Shown here piece after piece: positions 1 through 4,934 of a DNA stretch of 5,255 nt; positions within the stretch are counted from its first letter, which is position 1; the number at the start of each line of letters is the position of its first letter. The notes below the pieces were generated by a model. The model made no database searches. It had not been told where the DNA came from and worked only from the letters and a program-made list of their open reading frames with translations. The DNA comes from Myxococcales bacterium (lineage in GTDB: Bacteria; Myxococcota; Bradymonadia; UBA7976; UBA1532), in NCBI GenBank assembly GCA_020430675.1, contig JAGQJJ010000343.1:1-5255 (forward strand), given 5' to 3'. Made by a program: the position numbers and the translations under genes.

Positions 1-752
1 CGCAGGCCCATCGGCAGTATCGGCGCCGCCTCGGCCAACGGCAACAGCGGCGCGGCGCGGCGCACGCGGTCGAGGATGCGCTCGGCGCCGTCCTCGGCAA
101 AAAACGCGCGCTGCCCGCTGAACATCTCGTAGAGCACCACCCCCAGCGCAAACTGATCGCTGCGCGCATCGAGCGGCTCGCCACGCACCTGCTCGGGGCT
201 CATATAGGCGAACTTGCCGCGCAGCGTGCCGGCGTCGTCCGCGTCATGGGCCGCCGCCAGCGCCAGACCGAAGTCGGTCACCTTCACGTCGCCCTCAAAC
301 GACAGCAGCACGTTTTGCGGCGACACATCGCGGTGCACCAGATCGAGCGAGCGTCCCTGCGCGTCGCGGGCGCGGTGCGCGTAGTCGAGCCCCTGCGCGC
401 AGGCGACGCCGATCTCGATCGCCATGCCCGCCGGCAGCGGCCCGCCCGCCCGATCGAGCACCGCTTTCAGGTCGACCCCGTGCACGTACTCCATCGCCAG
501 CCAGGCGCGCCCCTGCTCGCGACCGAAGTCGAAGATCTGCACGATGTGCCGGTGGCTGAGCGCCGCCGCGAGCCGCGCCTCGCGCTCGAACAGGTCGACA
601 AAGCGCGGATCGGCCATCAGCCGTGGCAGCACGCATTTGAGCGCCACCCGCTTCTGAAACCCGCCGCTGCGCTCCAAGCTGGCCAGAAAGACCTCGCCCA
701 TGCCGCCGAGGGCGATGGTCCGTACGATGCGATAGGGGCCGATGCGCTCCAC
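1..752 (-). CDS. Ser/Thr protein kinase, N-terminal part (runs off left edge)
   Basis: The 250 visible residues (translated by hand) form most of a eukaryotic-type kinase domain that would phosphorylate Ser/Thr on cytoplasmic partners. Seen: glycine-rich loop ALGGMGEVF (14-22), ATP-anchoring Lys39 in VALK, helix-C Glu58 in REAR, catalytic loop HRDVSPQN (140-147) with Asp142 and Asn147, DFG at 160-162, and MSPE at 184-187 ending the activation segment. Ser144 sits where most kinases have Lys; this HRDVSPQN form is, from family knowledge, common in myxobacterial kinases and is not by itself a sign of inactivity. The GTG at 752 is the only usual start codon in this frame between 752 and the neighbouring gene, and it places the ATP-binding lobe directly at the N-terminus. 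No Shine-Dalgarno is visible before it. The C-terminal lobe, any membrane segment and any sensor domain lie outside the window, so its stimulus cannot be judged. It is divergent from the TonB receptor. Confidence 0.93.
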   Translation of the reverse strand, partial: MERIGPYRIVRTIALGGMGEVFLASLERSGGFQKRVALKCVLPRLMADPRFVDLFEREARLAAALSHRHIVQIFDFGREQGRAWLAMEYVHGVDLKAVLDRAGGPLPAGMAIEIGVACAQGLDYAHRARDAQGRSLDLVHRDVSPQNVLLSFEGDVKVTDFGLALAAAHDADDAGTLRGKFAYMSPEQVRGEPLDARSDQFALGVVLYEMFSGQRAFFAEDGAERILDRVRRAAPLLPLAEAAPILPMGL

Positions 753-852
753 GCCGGTACGATCGGCCCATGCGGCCCGACGGTCAACTCGCTGCGCCCG
801 ACGGTAGAAATTCGGGGTGCCCGCCCGACCGACCGGCCGGTAAGCTGCCGCG
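753..852. promoter_or_regulatory. Divergent spacer between kinase and TonB receptor
   Basis: These 100 bases must carry the signals for both outward genes unless either is transcribed from further away. On the minus strand TTGACC at 787-782 is a good -35-like hexamer, but the matching -10 position (around 764-759, GATCGT) is weak. If it were used, transcription would begin almost at the kinase GTG, giving a leaderless message and explaining the absent ribosome site. On the plus strand TAGAAA at 805-810 resembles a -10 with a poor -35 upstream. GGTAAG at 839-844 is a weak ribosome site 8 bases before the receptor ATG. All of this is inference from short matches. Confidence 0.35.
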
Positions 853-3084
853 ATGCACGCCGCGCCCCCGCCACTGGCCGCGCCCCTGCTGCTCGGGGCC
901 GCGCTCGCGCTGTCGCCGCCCGCCTGGAGCGCGCCGGTCGATGACGAGCCGGTCGACGATGAGATCTACGTCTATGGCCAGCGACCCGACGACGGGCTCG
1001 ACGCCAGCCGCGCCGTGCAGCGCACCGGCCGCAAGGATCTCGACCTGCGCCAGCCCCAATCGACGCCCGAGGCCCTGCGCTTCTCGGCCGGCGTCTTCGT
1101 GCAGCAGACCGCGCACGGCCAGGGTTCACCCTATCTGCGTGGGCTGACCGGCCAGCACACCCTGCTGCTCTTCGACGGCCTGCGCCTCAACCACGCCCTG
1201 TTTCGCAAGGGCCCGAACCAATACCTCTTCACCGTCGACCCGCGCACCCTCGACAGCATCTCGGTCCTGCGTGGCAGCGCCGGGGTGCTGCTCGGAAGCG
1301 ACGCCATCGCCGGCGCCATCCTGCTGCGCCCGGTTGAGCCGGCCATCGACCCCACCCACGACGGCTTCGTCCTGCGCCCCAAGCTCGCCGCGCGCCATCG
1401 CACCGCCGACGGCGAGCTCGGCGGCCGCCTCCAACTCGACGTGCAGATCAGCGATTGGCTCGGCGTGCTCTTCGGCGTCGGCGCGCGCCAGGTCGACCGC
1501 CTCGAAGCCGGCGGCGACGCCTTCCCCGACGGCCGCGCGCCTTCGCAGGTCTGCGAAGACATCCTCACCGTGCCCTGCTTCGAACCCAACGGCCGCACCC
1601 AGCTCGGCACTGGCTTCGACGAGCTGACCGCCGACGCCCGGGTTGTCGCCCTGGTGCCCGATGGACGCGCCACGCTCGCCGCCTACCTCTATCGCCAGTA
1701 CGACGCGCCCCGCACCGATCAGTGCCCGCCGCCCGAGGCGGCGACCAACGAGTGTCTCGTCTTCGAGGAGCAGTTCCGCACGCACGTCTACGGCAAGTTC
1801 GAATACGAACCCGAGACCCTCGCGCTGCGCCGCTTTGAGACCGCCCTCTCGTACCAGCGCCAGCACCAGCGGCATCGCCTGGCCCGCGCCGACCGCACGC
1901 CCGGCGACGGCATCGACACCTCGACCACCAATCTGGGTCGCGACGGCGTCGACGGCCTCAGCGGCTATTGGCGCGCCGAGACCGCGCCCCTGCTTGGCGT
2001 CGACTGGCTCGACCTGCGTCTGCGCTACGGCCTCGACGGCAGCCGCGAGTGGGTCGACTCGGCCAAATGGATCGCCTTTGCCAGCCCGCCGATCACCCGC
2101 GCGCTCAGCCGCGGCCAGTACATCGACGGCAGCACCTTGACGCAGCTTGGCCTCTACATCGCGCCCGAAGCTGCATTCGGCGATCTGCGCCTGCGCGGCG
2201 GCGCTCGGATCAGCCACGTCATCGCCGCCTCGCCGGGCGACCCCGAGACCGCTTCAGCCACCTTCAAACGCCGCCATACGCCGGTCGTCTTCAACGGCGG
2301 CCTGCAATGGGGCGAGCGCGTGATGGTGGTGGCCAATATCGAGCAGGGCTTCCGCGCGCCCAACCTCGACGACCTGACCGCCCGCCAGTCCACCGGCCAG
2401 GGCTACCAGCTCGACAACCCCAACCTGCGCCCCGAGCGCTCGCTCAGCCTCGACGCCGGCCTGCGCCTGCACCTCGGTTGGCTCAACGCCGAGCTGATGG
2501 CCTTTCACGTCACCCTCGACGACGCCATCGAGCGGCGCCTCTTGTCGCGCGACGAATGCAAGCTGAGCGAGACCTACAGCGACGGCGCCTGCCGCGCCAA
2601 CCGCGCCCCGCTGGCGTTGGTCAACCTCTCGGGCGTGGCCCGCCTGGTCGGCGGCGAAGCGCTGCTCGAGGTCGAACCCTGGCGGGCGCTGCGGTTCAAG
2701 GGCACCGTGGCCTGCGCCTGGGGCGAGGGCGACAACCCCGGCGACGGCGGCCCGGCGCGGGTACCGCTCTCGCGCGTGCCACCGCTCAACGGCACCGGCG
2801 AGGTGCTCTGGCAGCAAGAAGACGGCCTCTACGCCGGCGCCGCGGTGCGCTGGGCAACCGCGCAGGACCGCCTCTCCCCGGGCGACGTCGCCGACGCGCG
2901 CATCCCCAAGGGCGGCACGCCCGGCTTTGTCGTCTTCGACGCCCGCGCCGGCCTGCGCCTGCCGCGGCGCCTGCTCGTGGCGCTGGTCTTCGAGAACCTC
3001 ACCGACGCCCGCTATCGGGCACACGGCTCGGGCGTCTACAGCCCTGGCCGCAGCCTCACCGTCAATCTCGAATGGGAACCTTGA
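853..3084 (+). CDS. TonB-dependent outer-membrane receptor, haem-receptor-like
   Basis: A complete 743-residue protein, a normal length for a TonB-dependent receptor, that would import a ligand across the outer membrane using TonB-ExbBD energy. The in-frame TAA at 841-843 rules out any earlier start. Residues 1-27 look like a signal peptide (hydrophobic 8-22, cleavage likely after AWSA), though the n-region lacks Lys or Arg. The TonB box is probably EIYVYG (37-42). The plug covers about 65-160, with LRGLTGQHTLLLFDGLRLN, FRKGPNQY (117-124) and VLRGSAGVLLGSDAIAGAI, a pattern like haemoglobin/haem-type receptors. The rest is a 22-strand-type barrel ending in NLEWEP, with Trp third from the end. 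FRAP (500-503) and NPNL (522-525) match boxes of haem receptors, but no His lies between them. Cysteines occur as pairs 234/242, 291/301 and 569/580 in probable surface loops, plus Cys621. The substrate is therefore uncertain: haem or haemoprotein is the best guess, with a siderophore or cobalamin possible. No iron-box or riboswitch is evident upstream. Confidence 0.93.
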   Translation: MHAAPPPLAAPLLLGAALALSPPAWSAPVDDEPVDDEIYVYGQRPDDGLDASRAVQRTGRKDLDLRQPQSTPEALRFSAGVFVQQTAHGQGSPYLRGLTGQHTLLLFDGLRLNHALFRKGPNQYLFTVDPRTLDSISVLRGSAGVLLGSDAIAGAILLRPVEPAIDPTHDGFVLRPKLAARHRTADGELGGRLQLDVQISDWLGVLFGVGARQVDRLEAGGDAFPDGRAPSQVCEDILTVPCFEPNGRTQLGTGFDELTADARVVALVPDGRATLAAYLYRQYDAPRTDQCPPPEAATNECLVFEEQFRTHVYGKFEYEPETLALRRFETALSYQRQHQRHRLARADRTPGDGIDTSTTNLGRDGVDGLSGYWRAETAPLLGVDWLDLRLRYGLDGSREWVDSAKWIAFASPPITRALSRGQYIDGSTLTQLGLYIAPEAAFGDLRLRGGARISHVIAASPGDPETASATFKRRHTPVVFNGGLQWGERVMVVANIEQGFRAPNLDDLTARQSTGQGYQLDNPNLRPERSLSLDAGLRLHLGWLNAELMAFHVTLDDAIERRLLSRDECKLSETYSDGACRANRAPLALVNLSGVARLVGGEALLEVEPWRALRFKGTVACAWGEGDNPGDGGPARVPLSRVPPLNGTGEVLWQQEDGLYAGAAVRWATAQDRLSPGDVADARIPKGGTPGFVVFDARAGLRLPRRLLVALVFENLTDARYRAHGSGVYSPGRSLTVNLEWEP

Positions 3085-3194
3085 GCGCCGGCCGCTGAGC
3101 ATGCGCCGGGCACGCGAAGGCCTGAAAACACGACGTCAAGCGGTGGGGAGCGCAGCCGATGGCGGCGCATCGTTTGGCGCAGCAGAGAACCTTC

Positions 3195-3230
3195 CCGGGC
3201 GCTGCCAGGCGCGTGCCTCGCATCGCCCGG
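3195..3230. terminator. Possible bidirectional terminator hairpin
   Basis: In the 160-base spacer between convergent genes, CCGGGCG (3195-3201) pairs perfectly with CGCCCGG (3224-3230). Nested inside, AGGC (3207-3210) pairs with GCCT (3215-3218) around a GCGT loop, separated from the outer stem by symmetrical 5-base internal loops. Its location after the receptor stop (3084) and after the minus-strand gene stop (3245) fits a shared terminator. There is no T-tract on either side, so it is not a canonical intrinsic terminator. I see no gene in the rest of 3085-3244. Confidence 0.35.
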
Positions 3231-3244
3231 CGCGTCGCGAGGCG

Positions 3245-3547
3245 TCAGTCTTCGGACTTTTCTCGCAGCGCTTCGACGATGCGCCGCTTGCGCTGGGGAT
3301 TGGCTGGGGGCAAATCTTCGGCGAGCGCGGCGAGCGCCTCTCGCTCGATGAGCATGAGCCGAATGGCGACCTCATCGCGATGGGCGGCGGCGACCCCCGA
3401 GAGCTTGCTGCCGAGCGGCGCGTCGCCGGTCAGCGTTGCGCCCGAGCGCATCCGCAGGACGCGCTCCTCTTCGGCGGTCAGCCCCTTCGCGGAGGGGTCT
3501 TCGACGACCACCGTCGTGGTGGTGGCCTGATCCTCGTATTTCTTCAC
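3245..3547 (-). CDS. Small conserved-looking hypothetical protein (100 aa)
   Basis: I do not recognise a named family. The protein is soluble and charged, with no signal peptide or membrane segment. A Thr/Val stretch (8-15, TTTTVVVE) is followed by LTAEEERVLRMRSG (23-36), which resembles the first helix of sigma-70 region 4 (LTxxExxVLRMRxG) but lacks the helix-turn-helix that follows it in sigma factors. Residues 56-78 form a probable helix (HRDEVAIRLMLIEREALAAL), and a basic stretch PQRKRRIVEAL lies at 84-94 near the C-terminus. The GTG at 3547 is chosen because GAGG at 3556-3553 sits 5 bases upstream; GTG at 3550 is an alternative two bases from that site. Extending the frame upstream to an ATG at 3643 adds an Arg/Cys-rich segment that does not look like protein. 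Strong third-position GC bias and a sensible composition support real coding. A regulatory or adaptor role would be a guess. Confidence 0.7.
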   Translation of the reverse strand: MKKYEDQATTTTVVVEDPSAKGLTAEEERVLRMRSGATLTGDAPLGSKLSGVAAAHRDEVAIRLMLIEREALAALAEDLPPANPQRKRRIVEALREKSED

Positions 3548-3552
3548 CACGA

Positions 3553-3586
3553 CCTCACGCACACTCCGCCCGGTGACCCTCCGGGC
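3553..3586 (-). promoter_or_regulatory. Hairpin plus ribosome site before the 100-aa gene
   Basis: On the minus strand GCCCGG (3586-3581) and CCGGGC (3573-3568) form a 6-bp all-G/C stem with the 7-base loop AGGGTCA. The ribosome site GAGG (3556-3553) lies 11 bases after the stem and 5 bases before the GTG at 3547. The stem could be a leader structure, a weak terminator for upstream transcription, or chance in GC-rich DNA. Confidence 0.35.
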
Positions 3587-3707
3587 ACGTCTGCACGTTG
3601 TCGGAACCGAAAGCGGGCGAAACGAAGCCCTGCAGACCCTCATCCAGCGGGGGATGTCGGTCTCGAACTTCAGCCGGCCTCCTCGTTTCCCTGACCCCTG
3701 TACTCAT
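3555..3707 (-). CDS. Marginal small ORF (50 aa), doubtful
   Basis: The ORF begins with ATG at 3707, which overlaps the stop of the preceding small ORF as ATGA, and ends with TGA at 3557-3555, overlapping the ribosome site of the 100-aa gene. This arrangement would suit translational coupling. The first 20 residues are Arg/Pro-rich and unconvincing. The second half (DEGLQGFVSPAFGSDNVQTC, 22-41) has a more natural composition, with Cys41 and Cys48. I recognise no family. No ribosome site precedes the ATG. It may be noncoding leader sequence or the remnant of an N-terminus once joined to the downstream gene. Confidence 0.22.
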   Translation of the reverse strand: MSTGVRETRRPAEVRDRHPPLDEGLQGFVSPAFGSDNVQTCPEGHRAECA

Positions 3708-3728
3708 AGAGCACCGCCTCGGGTCAGG
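3690..3728. repeat. 8-bp perfect inverted repeat, 23-base spacer
   Basis: CCTGACCC at 3690-3697 is matched exactly by GGGTCAGG at 3721-3728. The spacer (3698-3720) contains the ATGA junction of the two marginal ORFs. It could be an operator-like dyad or a stem-loop. It is not flanked by duplications that would suggest a mobile-element end. Confidence 0.45.
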
Positions 3729-3886
3729 CAAACTTTTGGCTCGGCCCTCGCGCACGCCTCGGGCGACACCGTGGCAGGATCATTACACAACCCCTCGATC
3801 ACAAAAAGGATGTTTTCGCGCGGCGCGTCCGGATGGGCGATGCGCAAATGGGGTTGAAGCAAAAAGCGATCCAGAATCAAGAACAT
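3704..3886 (-). CDS. Marginal small ORF (60 aa), doubtful
   Basis: The ORF starts at ATG 3886, 30 bases after the stop of the MshEN-domain gene and in the same frame as it. Residues 1-35 (MFLILDRFLLQPHL then RIAHPD, ENILFVIEGL) read like ordinary protein with a hydrophobic start, but the tail is Cys/Arg-rich. Codon use is much less G/C-biased than in the neighbours, and no ribosome site precedes the ATG (AACCCCT lies there). I recognise no family. It may be a short foreign or decaying gene, or noncoding DNA that is open by chance. Confidence 0.25.
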   Translation of the reverse strand: MFLILDRFLLQPHLRIAHPDAPRENILFVIEGLCNDPATVSPEACARAEPKVCLTRGGAL

Positions 3887-3895
3887 AGGGGTTGA

Positions 3896-3926
3896 CCCGC
3901 TCGCTGCGGCGCCGCTTCAGCGCGGG
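3896..3926 (-). terminator. Hairpin at the end of the MshEN-domain gene
   Basis: On the minus strand CCCG+CGCTG (3926-3918) pairs with CAGCG+CGGG (3906-3902 and 3899-3896), giving 9 pairs with a 2-base bulge and an 11-base loop containing the palindrome GCGGCGCCGC. The stem overlaps the TGA stop (3919-3917). There is no T-tract after it, so termination is uncertain. It could instead act as an mRNA-stabilising 3' stem. Confidence 0.3.
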
Positions 3927-4780
3927 CCGCGAATCTTCTCCAGACGGGCCTGCAAGGCCGTCTGGTAGCCCTTGACGTCGAGCGTGCCCGCGTCGCGCAG
4001 CGTGGTCAGCAGCACCTGATGGGCCGCCGTGGTCTCGCGCAGCAGCTCATAGGCGCGGGCGAGCTGGCGCCGCAGCAGGTCGACCTCGGCGCGCAGGGCG
4101 ATGAGCGCGTCGCTCTCGGGCGTGCGCCCCTCGGAACTGCCGATGGGCGACTCATCACGGCGCGTCGACAGCGTCGAGTGCGTGCGCGACGGCGCGTGGC
4201 CGCCCAGAGACGCCGCCGGCAGCCCGCGCGGCGGCGTCATTGCGCCCGAGGGCACGCTGTGCACCGACAACGGGCGCGGCCGCGGACCGGCGCTGCGCAC
4301 CGGCGTCGCCAGGCGGCGGAACGGCCCCTGTCCATCGGGATCGGCGCCGGCGAAATAGAAGCGGCGGATGGCCTCGTCCAGATCGGCGGCCAGCGCCACC
4401 AGCGGGCGGATGCGCCGATGCGTGCGCGCTTCGATCGCCTGTACCAGCCCAGCGTCGGTCGGGTCGACCAGCGCCACCTCCAGCAGCCCGGTGCGGCCAT
4501 CGAGGTGCAGCGGCAGGGCCTTGTGCTCCCGCGCGAAGTCGGCAGGCAGCAGGTCGAGCACCTTCGGGTCGACGGCCACCGTGGTTGAGAGCGGTGCCAC
4601 GCCGACCCCGAGCTGCGTCGACAGGGCGTCGAGCACCTGCGCCTCACTGCACTCGCCGCGGGCGATCAGGACCTCGCCCAATCGATGCCCCCACAGCGCC
4701 GCCTCGGCGAGCGCTGCGCGGAGCTGCTTGTCGTCGATCAGCCCGCGCTCCAACAGAATGTCACCCAACCGCCTGGCCAT
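3917..4780 (-). CDS. Stand-alone MshEN/GspE-N domain protein, putative c-di-GMP receptor
   Basis: A 287-residue cytoplasmic protein. Residues 4-56 are two 24-residue motifs separated by exactly 5 residues: R4 L5 G6, G13, L20, L24 then R33 L34 G35, G42, L53, Q56. This is the tandem MshEN layout that binds cyclic di-GMP in the N-domain of the Vibrio MshE pilus ATPase. Motif I ends in Ala27 instead of Gln, and motif II has Val49 for Leu. Residues 57-142 continue as a GspE-N-like alpha/beta domain (ALPLHL, LLEVALVDPTD). Unlike GspE/PilB/MshE there is no Walker A or B ATPase domain. Instead a Pro/Ser/Arg-rich linker (about 150-222) leads to a coiled coil (about 224-257) and a basic tail. ATG 4780 starts immediately before the domain, with GAGG (4788-4785) 4 bases upstream. 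Longer in-frame starts (for example at 5116) would run into the divergent gene and are rejected. Likely role (inference): a signalling adaptor coupling second-messenger level to a partner bound by the coiled coil. Confidence 0.85.
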   Translation of the reverse strand: MARRLGDILLERGLIDDKQLRAALAEAALWGHRLGEVLIARGECSEAQVLDALSTQLGVGVAPLSTTVAVDPKVLDLLPADFAREHKALPLHLDGRTGLLEVALVDPTDAGLVQAIEARTHRRIRPLVALAADLDEAIRRFYFAGADPDGQGPFRRLATPVRSAGPRPRPLSVHSVPSGAMTPPRGLPAASLGGHAPSRTHSTLSTRRDESPIGSSEGRTPESDALIALRAEVDLLRRQLARAYELLRETTAAHQVLLTTLRDAGTLDVKGYQTALQARLEKIRGPR

Positions 4781-4934
4781 GACCCCTCGCGCGTCGTGCA
4801 CGGCCCATTCTACCCGGCCGGCGAGACAGCGCCATTCGACGCCCGGTGCAACCGAGCCGGGCGCTGCGGTGTCGCTCTTGACCCGACCTGTTTTCAGTGG
4901 CAACACGCCAAAGTTCTCGACGCGAGGAGCCAGG
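4781..4934. promoter_or_regulatory. Divergent spacer with ribosome sites for both flanking genes
   Basis: This 154-base spacer feeds two outward genes. For the plus-strand gene a clear GAGGAG (4924-4929) lies 5 bases before ATG 4935. For the minus-strand gene GAGGGG abuts the start region (4788-4783). TTGACC at 4878-4883 (plus) and TTGCCA at 4903-4898 (minus) resemble -35 hexamers, but neither has a convincing -10, so the promoter positions are only suggestions. The run 4886-4920 is less GC-rich than its surroundings, as expected for a promoter. Confidence 0.4.

Larger units (their letters stand above)
3548..3916. other. Lower-GC region without a confident gene
   Basis: This stretch of nearly 370 bases separates the MshEN-domain gene from the 100-aa gene. 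By hand count, 3781-3890 is about 52% GC, far below its surroundings, with A-tracts at 3803-3807 and 3861-3865. It holds two marginal minus-strand ORFs (listed separately), an 8-bp inverted repeat at 3690-3728, and a -10-like TGTAAT on the minus strand (3787-3782) with no convincing -35. The low GC fits either a promoter and leader for the downstream minus-strand gene or a decayed or foreign insert. The sequence alone does not decide. Confidence 0.5.

Noticed and set aside
246..944. Long plus-strand open frame opposite the kinase (232 codons)
   Set aside because: The encoded protein is Arg/His/Pro-rich without recognisable domains, and the opposite strand encodes an unmistakable kinase domain. 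It is a GC-rich shadow frame.
1126..2217. Minus-strand open frame of 363 codons inside the TonB receptor gene
   Set aside because: It is Ala/Gly/Glu-rich low-complexity sequence, antisense to a complete receptor with clear motifs. Open antisense frames are expected at this GC content.
1968..3098. Plus-strand 376-codon open frame overlapping the receptor in another frame
   Set aside because: Its product is dominated by Arg, Pro and Ala, with no domain pattern. The receptor frame explains the DNA.
2254..3102. Minus-strand 282-codon open frame at the 3' end of the receptor gene
   Set aside because: It is a shadow of the receptor barrel coding sequence with no recognisable family features.
3507..3523. 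ACCACC/GGTGGT stem in the early codons of the 100-aa gene
   Set aside because: It is explained by the repeated Thr (ACC/ACG) and Val (GTG/GTC) codons. There is no separate evidence for a regulatory role.
3548..3643. ATG at 3643 as the start of the 100-aa gene
   Set aside because: The extra 32 residues are Arg/Cys-rich with poor composition, and a ribosome site fits GTG 3547.
3690..3916. Insertion-sequence remnant in the low-GC region
   Set aside because: No transposase motif, paired terminal repeats with target duplication or recognisable IS end was found. The 8-bp dyad is too short and close-set.
3896..3926. Selenocysteine readthrough of the TGA at 3919-3917 (hairpin at a stop with an open frame beyond)
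   Set aside because: The TGA ends a coiled-coil tail with no redox context, the stem includes the TGA rather than following it, and the downstream frame meets another TGA. Chance is more likely.
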